Source of the DNA: Phenylobacterium sp.
Lineage (GTDB): Bacteria > Pseudomonadota > Alphaproteobacteria > Caulobacterales > Caulobacteraceae
NCBI GenBank assembly: GCA_004799545.1
Contig: SSMU01000029.1
Location: 1 to 51,966 of the forward strand
Direction of reading: 5' to 3'
DNA: 51,966 nucleotides
Below the pieces are notes generated by a model. It worked only from the letters and a program-made list of their open reading frames with translations, did not search any database and was not told the DNA's origin. Of this stretch, positions 1 to 9,018 are shown in pieces; the stretch's first letter is position 1; every line of letters begins with the position of its first letter. The position numbers were made by a program, and so were the translations under genes.

Positions 1-3000
1 CCACTCGCCCTTGACGACAATCTTGTTGTCCGGCCGGATGCGCCAGGAGACCTGGTTTTTCTGTATGAACCCAATGAGATTTTCCGGGTTCTTGAAGCTG
101 TCCTCGCGGAACGAGACGACCGCGCCCTTGGGCCCCACGTCGATCTTGGCGACATTGGCCTCGCGGCAGAGGCCCTTGATGGCCACCACCTTGAGCAGCT
201 GGCCGGCCTCCGGCGGCAGGGGTCCGAATCGATCGATGAGCTCGGCGGCCAGGGCCTCGCGGTCCTGGGCCTTCTCGGCGTCCGACAGCCGGCGGTAGAG
301 CGACAGCCGCACGTTCAGGTCGGGAACGTAGTCCTCGGGGATCAACACGGCGGCGCCGGTGTTGATCTGCGGCGACCAGCCCCGGTCGTTGGCGACGCCC
401 TCGGCCCCGACCCGCGCTTTCAGCTCGCCCACCGCGTCTTCCAGCATTTGCTGATAGAGCTCGACGCCGATCTCGCGGATATGGCCGGACTGCTCCTCGC
501 CGAGCAGGTTGCCGCCGCCGCGGATGTCGAGGTCGTGGCTGGCCAGCTGGAAGCCCGCGCCCAGGCTGTCCAGCGACTGCAGCACCTTCAGCCGCTTCTC
601 GGCCGACAGGGTGATCGGCTTCTCGAACGGCGTGGTCAGATAGGCGTAGGCCCGCGCCTTGGCCCGGCCCACCCGGCCGCGCAGCTGGTAGAGCTGGGCC
701 AGGCCGAACATGTCGGCCCGGTGGATGATCAGGGTGTTGGCGGTCGGGATGTCGAGGCCGCTCTCCACGATGGTGGTCGACAGCAGCACGTCGTACTGGC
801 CGTCGTAGAAGGCGCTCATCACGTCTTCCAGCTGGGTCGGCGCCATCTGCCCGTGGCCGACCACGAACTTCACCTCCGGCGTCTGCTCGCGCAGGAACTT
901 CTCCAGGTTCGGCAGGTCGGAAAGCCTCGGGGCCACGTAGTAGGCCTGGCCGCCGCGGTACTTCTCCCGCAGCAGCGCCTCGCGGATCACCACGGGATCA
1001 TAGGGCGTGATGTAGGTGCGCACCGTCAGGCGGTCGACCGGCGGGGTGGCGATGATCGACATCTCCCGGATGCCGCTCAGCGACATCTGCAGGGTGCGCG
1101 GGATCGGCGTGGCGGTGAGGGTGAGCATGTGCACGTCGGTGCGCAGCTCCTTGAGCTTCTCCTTGTGCTTGACCCCGAAGTGCTGCTCCTCGTCGACGAT
1201 CACCAGGCCGAGGTTCTTGAAACTGACCTGCTTGCCCAGGATGGCGTGGGTGCCGATGACGATCTCCACCTCGCCCTTGCCCAGGGCCTCGCGGGTCTCG
1301 GCGGCTTCCCGGGCGGGCACCAGGCGCGACAGGCGGCGGATGCGCACCGGCCAGCCCTCGAACCGGTCGGTGAAGGTCTTGTAGTGCTGGCGGGCCAGGA
1401 GCGTGGTCGGCGCGACCACGGCCACCTGCTTGCCGCTCATGGCGACCACGAAGGCGGCCCTCAGAGCCACCTCGGTCTTGCCGAAGCCCACGTCGCCGCA
1501 GATCAGCCGGTCCATGGGCTTGCCGGCCCCGAGGTCCTCTAGCACGTCGCCGATGGCGGCCAGCTGGTCGTCGGTCTCCTCGTAGGGGAAGCGGGCGCAG
1601 AACTCGTCGAACACCCCGTGCGGCGGCTCCATGGGATCGGTGTGCTTGGTGGCGCGCTCGGCGGCGATGCGGATCAGGCCCTCGGCCATCTCCCGCAGCC
1701 GCTCCTTGGCCTTGGCCTTGCGCGCCTGCCAGGCCGCCCCGCCCAGGCGGTCGAGCTGAACGCCTTCGGACTCGGCGCCGTAGCGGGTCAAGAGGTCGAT
1801 GTTCTCCACCGGCAGGTAGAGCTTGGCCTCGCCGCCGTAGTGCAGCTCCAGCGTGTCGTGCGGCGCGCCCTGGACGTCGAGGGTCTTCAGGCCCGCATAG
1901 CGGCCGATCCCGTGGTCGATGTGCACCACCAGGTCGCCAGGCGTCAGCGCCGACGCCTCGGCCAGGAAGTTGGTGGCGCGACGGCGGCGTCTCGGCCGGG
2001 CCAGCCGGTCGCCCAGGATGTCGGTCTCGGAGATCACCGCCAGGCTGTCGGTCTCAAACCCGGCGTCGAGTGGCAGGACCACCCGCTGCGGGGTCTTCGG
2101 ATTGGCCGCCTTGGCCGCGTCCCAGTAGGGCGCGAAGGGGACGTTCTTCAGCCCGTGGTCGGCGAGCATGACGCCCAGCCGCTCGGACGAGCCCTCCGAC
2201 CAGGAGGCGAACAGCACGCGTTTGCCGGCCGCCGACAGCGCCTCCGCATGATGGGCGGTGGCCTCGAACAGGTTGACGCTGTCGCGCTGCCGTTCGGGCG
2301 CGAAATTGCGCCCGGCCCGCGCGCCCATGTCGACGACGGTGTCGCCCTCGGCCTCCTGGAACGGCGTGAAGCGGCGGCTGGCGCGCGTCTTCAGCTCCGC
2401 GGTCCACTCGTCTTCGTCGAGGTAGAGGCGGGTCGGCTCCAGCGGGTGGTAGTGGGTCTTGCGGTCGGTCTGGGCGCGGGCGTCGTAGGCGTCGCGGAGC
2501 ATCGCCAGCCGTTCGTCGCGGGCCTCGCGGGCCAGGTGGTCCAGCGCCACCAGACTGCCCTCGGGCAGGTAGTCGAACAGGGTCTCCATCCGCGGATAGA
2601 ACAGCGGCAGCCAGTGCTCCATCCCGGCGCGGCGGCCGCCCTCGGAGACGGTGGCGTAGAGCGGATCGTCCCCCGCCGCGCCGAACGCCTCCAGGTAGCC
2701 GGTGCGGAACCGCGAGATGGCCTCCTTGTCGAGCAGGGCCTCGGAGACCGGTAGCAGGTTGACCTCCTTCAGCTGCTTGGTGGAGCGCTGGGTCTCGGGG
2801 TCGAAGGCGCGGATCGATTCCAGGGTGTCGCCGAACAGGTCGAGGCGCACCGGCTCCTCGGCGGCGGGCGGAAAGACGTCGATCACCCCGCCGCGGATGG
2901 CGAACTCGCCCTGCTCCGAGACGGTGGAGGCGCGGACATAGCCGTTGACCGCGAAATAGTGCTCGAGGTCGGCGATCTCGACGACATTGCCGGTGCGGGC

Positions 3001-3423
3001 CGAATAGGAGGCGCGCTGGACGGCCGAGCGGGGCGGCACGCGCTGGATCAGGGCCGGCACGGCGGTGATCAGCAGGCGGGGCGTCTTCTGGTCGAGGCCC
3101 TGGGACAGGCGTGAGAGCGCGGTCATCCGCCGGGCCGCGACGCCCGCCGAGGGGCCGGTGCGGTCGTAGGGCAGGCAGTCCCAGGAGGGGAACTGCAGGA
3201 TCTCCACATTGGGCGCGAAGAAGCAGAAGGCGTCGGCGAAGGCCGAGAGCCGCGCGCCGTCGCGGGCCACGAACACCGTCAGGCCTTTGCGGGCGCGGAC
3301 GATGTCGGCCATCACCAGGGCGTCGAAGCCCTCCGGCGCGCCGATCAGGTCGAGGCGGCCGGGGTCCTCGGCCACGCGGCGCAGGCCGGCGGCCGTGATC
3401 GGTCGCGAGGCGTCATCCGCCAT
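1..3423 (-). CDS. mfd: Transcription-repair coupling factor Mfd (3' end outside window)
   Basis: Mfd is a cytosolic DNA translocase. It removes RNA polymerase stalled at lesions and recruits UvrA to start transcription-coupled nucleotide excision repair. The open frame covers 1141 codons and runs off the left edge; Mfd proteins are about 1150-1170 residues, so only a short C-terminal piece should be missing. Visible parts are the N-terminal UvrB-like region, a Walker A motif GDVGFGKT near residues 643-650, and a DEEQH helicase box near 744-748. The ATG at 3423 lies inside the end of sdhE, giving an 11-base overlap, so the two are probably translated together. The recG / sdhE / mfd neighbourhood is usual in Caulobacterales. 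Identity is secure; the exact C-terminus cannot be seen. Confidence 0.96.
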   Translation of the reverse strand, partial: MADDASRPITAAGLRRVAEDPGRLDLIGAPEGFDALVMADIVRARKGLTVFVARDGARLSAFADAFCFFAPNVEILQFPSWDCLPYDRTGPSAGVAARRMTALSRLSQGLDQKTPRLLITAVPALIQRVPPRSAVQRASYSARTGNVVEIADLEHYFAVNGYVRASTVSEQGEFAIRGGVIDVFPPAAEEPVRLDLFGDTLESIRAFDPETQRSTKQLKEVNLLPVSEALLDKEAISRFRTGYLEAFGAAGDDPLYATVSEGGRRAGMEHWLPLFYPRMETLFDYLPEGSLVALDHLAREARDERLAMLRDAYDARAQTDRKTHYHPLEPTRLYLDEDEWTAELKTRASRRFTPFQEAEGDTVVDMGARAGRNFAPERQRDSVNLFEATAHHAEALSAAGKRVLFASWSEGSSERLGVMLADHGLKNVPFAPYWDAAKAANPKTPQRVVLPLDAGFETDSLAVISETDILGDRLARPRRRRRATNFLAEASALTPGDLVVHIDHGIGRYAGLKTLDVQGAPHDTLELHYGGEAKLYLPVENIDLLTRYGAESEGVQLDRLGGAAWQARKAKAKERLREMAEGLIRIAAERATKHTDPMEPPHGVFDEFCARFPYEETDDQLAAIGDVLEDLGAGKPMDRLICGDVGFGKTEVALRAAFVVAMSGKQVAVVAPTTLLARQHYKTFTDRFEGWPVRIRRLSRLVPAREAAETREALGKGEVEIVIGTHAILGKQVSFKNLGLVIVDEEQHFGVKHKEKLKELRTDVHMLTLTATPIPRTLQMSLSGIREMSIIATPPVDRLTVRTYITPYDPVVIREALLREKYRGGQAYYVAPRLSDLPNLEKFLREQTPEVKFVVGHGQMAPTQLEDVMSAFYDGQYDVLLSTTIVESGLDIPTANTLIIHRADMFGLAQLYQLRGRVGRAKARAYAYLTTPFEKPITLSAEKRLKVLQSLDSLGAGFQLASHDLDIRGGGNLLGEEQSGHIREIGVELYQQMLEDAVGELKARVGAEGVANDRGWSPQINTGAAVLIPEDYVPDLNVRLSLYRRLSDAEKAQDREALAAELIDRFGPLPPEAGQLLKVVAIKGLCREANVAKIDVGPKGAVVSFREDSFKNPENLIGFIQKNQVSWRIRPDNKIVVKGEW

Positions 3424-3718
3424 GGTCGTCTCCCCTCACCCCTGGAAGTGTCGTCGGGACCTCAAAGCGGAAGGCCTTGATCCGATCCATGATCGGGCCG
3501 GCGAATTGCGGCGGGGTGGGCTCACGATCGACGATCCAGGCGTAGAGGTCGTGGTCCGGGACTTCGAGCAGGATCTCGAACCAGTCGAGCTCCGCGTCGG
3601 AGAAACTCGCGACGTGCTTGTCCGCAAACGGCCCCAGGATGAGGTCCGCTTCCCTGAAGCCCCGGCGCCAGGCCCGGAACCTCAGCTTCTTGAGCCGGGC
3701 GTCCTGATCAATCGTCAT
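3413..3718 (-). CDS. sdhE: FAD assembly factor SdhE (succinate dehydrogenase assembly factor 2 family)
   Basis: This 101-residue cytosolic protein belongs to the SdhE/YgfY (DUF339) family, which helps attach FAD covalently to the flavoprotein subunit of succinate dehydrogenase. The family signature is visible as RRGFREADLILGPFAD near residues 18-33; it corresponds to the RGxxE motif that contacts the flavoprotein. Length fits the family (85-105 residues). The ATG at 3718 is the first start in frame. The stop overlaps the mfd start by 11 bases, which suggests co-transcription with mfd. Partner sdh genes are not in the window, which is common for this gene. Confidence 0.92.
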   Translation of the reverse strand: MTIDQDARLKKLRFRAWRRGFREADLILGPFADKHVASFSDAELDWFEILLEVPDHDLYAWIVDREPTPPQFAGPIMDRIKAFRFEVPTTLPGVRGDDHGG

Positions 3719-3807
3719 CGAAGAGCGGCGGATATAGAGCGCGCGCCGGCTAAGCGCCAGTCGGTCCAGCAGAAATCAGAAACGCGACGCCGCCCGGCGC
3801 CGACGGA

Positions 3808-4155
3808 TCACGGCCCGGCGGAGCCGCCGCCGCTGGAGGTCGAGGCGCTCATGCCGCCGCCGCCGGTGGAGCGGCTGGACCCGCCGCTGGACTGGTGGCT
3901 CAGCGCCTCGCGGTCCATCCGCTGCCGCTGCTCCCAGTAGGCCCGCGGCGCGCAATATCGATGCGGGATGTGGCTGCCGACCGGCTCCTCGGTCCAGCAG
4001 ATGGTGTCGTTCGCGGCGGTCTTGGCCTTCGCCGCAGCCGGCGCAGCGGTGGCCGGGGTCGTGGGCGCGGCGGGCGCGATGATCCCGTCGGCCGGGCTGA
4101 ACTGGCCGGGCGAGGCGGCGGCGACGGATGCGGCGACAATGATCCCGAGAAGCAT
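3808..4155 (-). CDS. Small exported hypothetical protein, Ala/Pro- and Gly/Ser-rich
   Basis: This 115-residue protein has no function I can name. It starts with a short hydrophobic stretch (about residues 1-15, ending in an AAAS-type cleavage region) that looks like a secretion signal. A low-complexity Ala/Pro/Thr/Lys segment follows. The compact conserved-looking core (about residues 50-85) contains two cysteines, in ICWTEEP and RYCAPR, which could form one disulfide outside the cytoplasm. The last 30 residues are Gly/Ser-rich. It lies between sdhE (same strand) and recG (divergent, 85 bases away). Similar short Cys-Trp/Cys-Arg proteins are common hypotheticals in Caulobacterales. The ATG at 4155 follows purine-rich sequence but no strong ribosome site. 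Confidence 0.7.
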   Translation of the reverse strand: MLLGIIVAASVAAASPGQFSPADGIIAPAAPTTPATAAPAAAKAKTAANDTICWTEEPVGSHIPHRYCAPRAYWEQRQRMDREALSHQSSGGSSRSTGGGGMSASTSSGGGSAGP

Positions 4156-4240
4156 GGGCGGACTCCGGACTGACGGGCCGGAGTAGACCGCGAACGGCGG
4201 TGGGGGACAAGCCGCGGCGCGGGCCTGCTATCCTGCCGCC

Positions 4241-6316
4241 ATGCGGCCGGAGATTCTGTTCCCGCTTTTTGCGCCCGTGACCTCGCTGAAGGGGGTTGGC
4301 GCCCGCGTGGCCCCGCTCCTGGAGCGGCTGGCCGGCCCGATCGTGCGCGACGTGGCGTTCCTGAAGCCGCACTCGATCGTGCGGCGCACGCCGGGCTCGC
4401 TCTCGGCCGCGATCGACGGCCAGGTGATGACCTTCGAGGTCACCATCGATCAGCACCAGCGGCCGCGGACCAGCGCCCAGCCGTGGCGCGTACGGGTGTC
4501 GGACCCCACCGGCTTCATGACCCTGGTGTTCTTCGGCCGCTTCGCCGACCAGCTGGAGACGCGGCATCCGGCCGGCGCGCGGCGGATCATCTCCGGCAAG
4601 GTCGAGGACGACAAGTTCGGCCGCCAGATGGTCCACCCGGACTACATGGTCGACCCGGAGAAGCCGCAGGAGATCCCGGAGCTGGAGCCGATCTATCCGG
4701 CCACCGAGGGCCTGCCGGCCCGGCGGGTGCGGACCTTCGCGCTGGAGGCGCTGGAGAAGGCCACGGAGCTGCCGGAGTGGCAGGACCCGGCCTGGAAGGC
4801 GCGCGAGCACTTCCCGGCCTGGCGCGAGGCGCTGGAGCGGCTGCACGAGCCGCTGAGCGAGGCCGACCTCTCGCCCATGTCGCTGCACCAGCGGCGGCTG
4901 GCCTATGACGAACTGCTGGCCCACCAGCTGGCCCTGGCGCAGCGCAAGGCGGAGCGAAGGCGCGAGGCCGCGGCCCGGATCGCCGCCAGCGCCATCGCCG
5001 ACCGGGTCCGCGCCGACCTGCCCTTCGCCTTCACCGGGGCGCAGGACCGGGCGCTCGCCGACATCCGCGCCGACCTGGCGGCGGGCGAGCGGATGAGCCG
5101 GCTGATCCAGGGCGACGTGGGCTCCGGCAAGACGGTGGTGGCCATGTGCGCCATGGCCGACGTGGCCGCGGGCGGCGGCCAGAGCGCCCTGATGGCGCCC
5201 ACCGAGATCCTCGCCCGGCAGCACTACGAGACCATCGCCGCGCCGCTCTCGGCGCACGGCATCGGGGTCGTGCTGCTGACCGGCCGTGACAAGGGTAAGC
5301 CGCGGGCTGAGAAGCTGGCCGCCCTGGCGTCCGGCGCCGCGAAGGTGGCGGTGGGCACCCACGCGCTGTTCCAGGACGATGTGGGGTTCGCGACGCTCCA
5401 GCTTGCGGTGATCGACGAGCAGCACCGGTTCGGGGTCAGCGAGCGCCAGCGGCTGCAGGCCAAGGGCGAGGCGGTCCACCTGATCGCCATGTCGGCGACC
5501 CCGATCCCGCGCACCCTGGAGCTGACCGTCTATGGCGACCTCGACGTCAGCCGCATCGAGGAGAAGCCGCCTGGCCGCACCCCGGTCGCCACCCGCGCCG
5601 TGCCGATGACCCGCATCGCCGAGGTCGAGGGCCGCCTGCGCCAGGCGGCGGCGGCGGGCGCCCAGGCCTTCTGGATCTGCCCGCTGGTCTCCGAATCCGA
5701 GGTCAGCGACCTGGCCGCCGCCGAGCGTCGCGCCGCCGAGCTGACCGAGCGGATCGGCCCCAGCGTCGGCCTGATCCACGGCCAGATGCCGGCGGCGGCC
5801 AAGGACGCGGTGATGGCCGAGTTCGCGGAGGGGCGGCTGTCGGTGCTGGTGGCCACCACCGTGGTCGAGGTCGGCGTCAACGTGCCCAACGCCACCATCA
5901 TGGTCATCGAACAGGCGGAACGGTTCGGCCTGGCCCAACTGCACCAGCTGCGCGGCCGGGTGGGCCGGGGGCGGCAGGAGAGCGCCTGCGTCCTGCTCTA
6001 CGATCCGCCGCTGTCGGAGACCGCCCAGCGCCGGCTGGACATCCTGCGGCGCACCGACGACGGCTTCCTGATCGCCGAGAAGGACCTGGAGCTGCGCGGG
6101 GGCGGCGACGCGCTGGGCCTGCGCCAGTCCGGCTTCCCGGACTACGTGTTCGCCGACCCCTTCGCCCACCGCGACCTGATCGCCGCGGCCGGCGACGACG
6201 CCCGGCTGATCATCAACCGCGATCCGGAGCTGACCAGCCCGCGCGGCCAGGCGCTGCGCGTGCTGCAGGAGCTGTTCGACTGGAAGGCCGGCCTCGCCCT
6301 GCGCGATGCGGGATGA
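4241..6316 (+). CDS. recG: ATP-dependent DNA helicase RecG
   Basis: RecG is a double-stranded DNA translocase that remodels stalled replication forks and Holliday-type junctions in recombination and repair. At 691 residues it matches the family. The N-terminal wedge/OB region (about residues 1-250) carries LKGVGARVAPLL near the start. Helicase motif I is GDVGSGKT at residues 291-298, and motif II is DEQH at 392-395, followed by RFGVSERQR, a RecG hallmark. The C-terminal helicase domain includes GRVGRGRQESACVLLY, and the RecG-specific C-terminal domain follows. The ATG at 4241 is chosen because it gives the standard N-terminus. It is transcribed away from mfd-sdhE, with one small exported gene between. 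Confidence 0.97.
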   Translation: MRPEILFPLFAPVTSLKGVGARVAPLLERLAGPIVRDVAFLKPHSIVRRTPGSLSAAIDGQVMTFEVTIDQHQRPRTSAQPWRVRVSDPTGFMTLVFFGRFADQLETRHPAGARRIISGKVEDDKFGRQMVHPDYMVDPEKPQEIPELEPIYPATEGLPARRVRTFALEALEKATELPEWQDPAWKAREHFPAWREALERLHEPLSEADLSPMSLHQRRLAYDELLAHQLALAQRKAERRREAAARIAASAIADRVRADLPFAFTGAQDRALADIRADLAAGERMSRLIQGDVGSGKTVVAMCAMADVAAGGGQSALMAPTEILARQHYETIAAPLSAHGIGVVLLTGRDKGKPRAEKLAALASGAAKVAVGTHALFQDDVGFATLQLAVIDEQHRFGVSERQRLQAKGEAVHLIAMSATPIPRTLELTVYGDLDVSRIEEKPPGRTPVATRAVPMTRIAEVEGRLRQAAAAGAQAFWICPLVSESEVSDLAAAERRAAELTERIGPSVGLIHGQMPAAAKDAVMAEFAEGRLSVLVATTVVEVGVNVPNATIMVIEQAERFGLAQLHQLRGRVGRGRQESACVLLYDPPLSETAQRRLDILRRTDDGFLIAEKDLELRGGGDALGLRQSGFPDYVFADPFAHRDLIAAAGDDARLIINRDPELTSPRGQALRVLQELFDWKAGLALRDAG

Positions 6317-6405
6317 TCCGAATGTCGGCCTTCGGCGGCGCCGTCCGTCGTCCCGGCGAGCCCAGGGGTCAGATCGGCCGAAGCGGGCTTAAGAAGAGGC
6401 TTTCG

Positions 6406-6753
6406 ATGAAATATCTTTGCCTGGTCTACATGGAGCCCGGCGCGCTCGACCGCCTCTCGCCTGCGGAGCGAGAGAGCCTGGACCGCGACTCCCGCGGCTA
6501 CGACGAGACACTGATGGCGGCGGGCGCCTTCGTGGCGGCCTCGGCGCTGCAGTCGGTCAGGACAGCCCGCACGCTGCGCGTCCGCGGCGGCCGCAAGTCC
6601 GTCACCGACGGCCCCTTCGCCGAGACCAAGGAGGTGCTGGTCGGTTTCATCTTCATCGAGGCCGCGGACATGCCCGCAGCGGAGGCGGTCGCCGAGGGCA
6701 TCCCCATGGCTCGTTACGGGACCATCGAAGTGCGCCCGGAACTGGTCTTCTAG
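6406..6753 (+). CDS. YCII-like / DGPF-domain protein
   Basis: This 115-residue cytosolic protein is of the YCII-related (DGPF) family, small dimeric ferredoxin-like folds of mostly unknown role, sometimes encoded beside ECF sigma factors. The start MKYLCLVYMEP and the family motif VTDGPFAETKEVLVGF (about residues 66-81) are clear. The ATG at 6406 is chosen over an in-frame upstream ATG at 6313 because it begins at the family N-terminus and has AAGAGG about 6 bases upstream. No sigma factor gene is adjacent. The stop codon overlaps the stop of the convergent hydrolase gene. Family assignment is firm; function is unknown. Confidence 0.85.
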   Translation: MKYLCLVYMEPGALDRLSPAERESLDRDSRGYDETLMAAGAFVAASALQSVRTARTLRVRGGRKSVTDGPFAETKEVLVGFIFIEAADMPAAEAVAEGIPMARYGTIEVRPELVF

Positions 6754-7427
6754 GCCCGTGCGACGCCCTGCAGGGCGGCGGCGACGGCGGTGGGCTGAGT
6801 CAGGATGGCGAGGTGGTTGAGGGGTAGGCGCTTGGTGGGCCAGCCCTGGTGCTGGGCGGCGTCGGCTTCGGCGCCGTACGCCCCGCTGAGCCGCAGATAG
6901 GCCGCGGGCGCGCGGAGCGGCGCATCGGGGGCGGCTTCCTCGAAGAAGGCCGCGGGGATCGGCTCCAGCTCGGCGATCAGGGCGTCGCGGGCCGCCTCGT
7001 CGGGGACCAGCTGCTCCAGGGCGCCCGGCGGCCACCAGGCGTACCAGGGCGGCAGCCAGCCGTCGGCGGCGCCGGCGCGCAGCTGGTCGCGGAAGGCGGC
7101 CGGGACGGTGTCGAACCAGCTCCGGCCGGGATGCGGCAGGATGGCGTCGACGAAGATCGCAGCGGCGGGCGGTACGGCCAGGCGCGAGGCCAGCGCCGGG
7201 AGCAGGGCCCCTGCCCCACTGTGCGCCACGAGCACCGGCGCCTCGCCGGGCGCGATCCGCTCGGCGAGGCCCGCGGCGAGGATCGCGTAGTAGTCGGTCT
7301 TGACGCCGCCCAGCCGCGGCCAGGCGGGCGTCTCGGCGACGTGGCCGAGCAGCCGCAGCGCCTCAGCCGTCGCGGCCCAGCTCGACGGGCCCAAGAGCGG
7401 GCTGTGCAGCAGGACCAGGCGGGCCAC
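6750..7427 (-). CDS. Alpha/beta hydrolase family protein
   Basis: This 225-residue protein has an alpha/beta-hydrolase layout. It begins with a short beta strand, LVLLHSP (residues 4-10), carries the nucleophile elbow VAHSGAGAL near residues 67-75 (serine nucleophile), has a plausible acid loop in the middle, and a late histidine in LPLNHLAIL near the end. The substrate cannot be inferred. The start is GTG at 7427, which directly follows the TAG stop of pepA (7428-7430); a GAGG inside the pepA end serves as ribosome site, so the two are translationally coupled. In many alphaproteobacteria this position after pepA is held by holC, which is not seen here. Confidence 0.82.
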   Translation of the reverse strand: MARLVLLHSPLLGPSSWAATAEALRLLGHVAETPAWPRLGGVKTDYYAILAAGLAERIAPGEAPVLVAHSGAGALLPALASRLAVPPAAAIFVDAILPHPGRSWFDTVPAAFRDQLRAGAADGWLPPWYAWWPPGALEQLVPDEAARDALIAELEPIPAAFFEEAAPDAPLRAPAAYLRLSGAYGAEADAAQHQGWPTKRLPLNHLAILTQPTAVAAALQGVARA

Positions 7428-8876
7428 CTAGGCCTCGTAGGCGTCGGCCACCATGCGGTTCAGCAGGCGCACGCCGAAGCCGGTGGCGCCGTCCGGGATG
7501 GTCGGCACGCTGGAGGGCTTCTTCCAGGCGGTCGAGGCGATGTCCAGGTGGGCCCAGGGCACGCCGTTGACGAACCGCTGGATGAACAGCGCCGCGGTGA
7601 TCGAGCCGCCCGGCCGGCCGCCGGTGTTCTTCATGTCGGCGATCATCGAATCGATGTTGCGGTCGTACTGCGCCGGCAGCGGCATGCGCCACAGGGGTTC
7701 GCCCTCCGTGACGGAGGCCGCCAGCAGGTTCGCCGAGAGTTCGTCGTTGTTGGAGAACAGGCCGCCGTAGTCGTTGCCGAGCGAGATGATGATCGCCCCG
7801 GTCAGGGTCGCCAGGTCGACCATGAACTTCGGCTTGAAGCGGTCCTGGCAGTACCAGACCGCGTCCGCCAGCACGAGGCGGCCCTCGGCGTCGGTGTTGA
7901 TCACCTCGATGGTCTGGCCGGACATCGAGGTCAGCACGTCGCCCGGGCGATAGGCGGCGCCGTCGGGCATGTTCTCCACCAGGCCGAGGATGCCGATGGC
8001 GTTGACCTTGGCCTTGCGGCCGGCCAGCACGTGCATCAGCCCGACCACGGCGGCCGAGCCGCCCATGTCCCACTTCATGTCCTCCATGCCGTCGGCCGGC
8101 TTGATGGAGATGCCGCCGGTGTCGAAGCAGACGCCCTTGCCGACGAAGGCCACCGGCTGGGCGGATGTGTCGGCCGCGCCGTTCCAGCGGATCACCACCA
8201 GCTGGCTCTCGCGGACGCTGCCCTGCCCCACGGCGATCAGCGAGCCCATGCCGAGCGTCTCCATCTCGGCCTCGCCCAGCACCTCGACCTCCAGGCCCAG
8301 GCTCTCCAGCGCCTTCACCCGGCGGGCGTATTCCGCGGGATAGAGGACATTCGGCGGCTCCGACACCAGGTCGCGGGTGAAGCTCACCGCGTCGGCCAGC
8401 GCGGCCAGCGGCGTGAAGGCGGCCAGGGTGGCGTCCGCGTCGTCGGCCACCACCTGGGCCTTGCCGATCGAGGGCTTCTTCTCGGCCGGCTCCTTGGTGC
8501 GGTACTTGTCGAAGCGGTAGCTGGCCAGGCGGACGCCGAGCGCGGCGTGGGCGGCGAGCTGGGCGTCGGCCTTGGGAAGCTCGATCCTCAGCACCTCGAG
8601 GCCGGAGGCCTTGACGGCGGCGTAGGCGGTCGCGGCGGCGTGCTCGGCCCCGACCGCATCGAATCCCTCGGCCTTGCCGGCGCCCACCAGGACCAGGCGG
8701 GCCGCCTCGCCCTCGGGGGCGAGGATGTCCAGGGTCTGGCCCTTCTGGCCGGTGAAGCGGCTGGCGGCGGCGGCCCGGGCCAGCTGGCCGTCGAGGCCCG
8801 CACCCTCGAACACGATCCGCGCCACGGCGGTCTTCCCGGCGACAGCGGCCTTGGCCGTGACGAACTCGATCTCCAT
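7428..8876 (-). CDS. pepA: Leucyl aminopeptidase (M17 family, PepA)
   Basis: PepA is a cytosolic di-metal aminopeptidase that removes N-terminal residues from peptides; in some bacteria it also binds DNA. The M17 metal-binding signature NTDAEGRLVLADA starts near residue 327. The metal-site segment GKGVCFDTGGISIKP and the MKWDMGGSAAV segment, which also belongs to the active site, are present. With the ATG at 8876 the protein is 482 residues, normal for the family. An in-frame ATG exists at 8894. I prefer 8876 because GAAGAGAG sits just upstream of it, while 8894 has no such site. It is divergent from lptF and followed directly by the hydrolase gene. Confidence 0.95.
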   Translation of the reverse strand: MEIEFVTAKAAVAGKTAVARIVFEGAGLDGQLARAAAASRFTGQKGQTLDILAPEGEAARLVLVGAGKAEGFDAVGAEHAAATAYAAVKASGLEVLRIELPKADAQLAAHAALGVRLASYRFDKYRTKEPAEKKPSIGKAQVVADDADATLAAFTPLAALADAVSFTRDLVSEPPNVLYPAEYARRVKALESLGLEVEVLGEAEMETLGMGSLIAVGQGSVRESQLVVIRWNGAADTSAQPVAFVGKGVCFDTGGISIKPADGMEDMKWDMGGSAAVVGLMHVLAGRKAKVNAIGILGLVENMPDGAAYRPGDVLTSMSGQTIEVINTDAEGRLVLADAVWYCQDRFKPKFMVDLATLTGAIIISLGNDYGGLFSNNDELSANLLAASVTEGEPLWRMPLPAQYDRNIDSMIADMKNTGGRPGGSITAALFIQRFVNGVPWAHLDIASTAWKKPSSVPTIPDGATGFGVRLLNRMVADAYEA

Positions 8877-9018
8877 CGGAACTCTCTTCACCATTTCAGC
8901 TGCGTCGGGCCTCTAAGCGGCCGCCACGGGCCGGTTGTGTAGGGCGACGACGCGTGATTTAGAACAGCTTCGTGGCCGGGGCGCGCCAAATCCTCCCGGT
9001 GATCCGTATTTATTCCGC

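Noticed and set aside
3776..6169. 797-codon open frame on the minus strand opposite recG
   Set aside because: It is the antisense of recG; the translation is low-complexity and rich in Gly, Arg, His and Gln as expected from a GC-rich shadow frame, while recG has all helicase motifs.
6849..8942. 697-codon plus-strand open frame opposite pepA and the hydrolase
   Set aside because: It spans two genuine genes on the other strand and has no recognisable domain.
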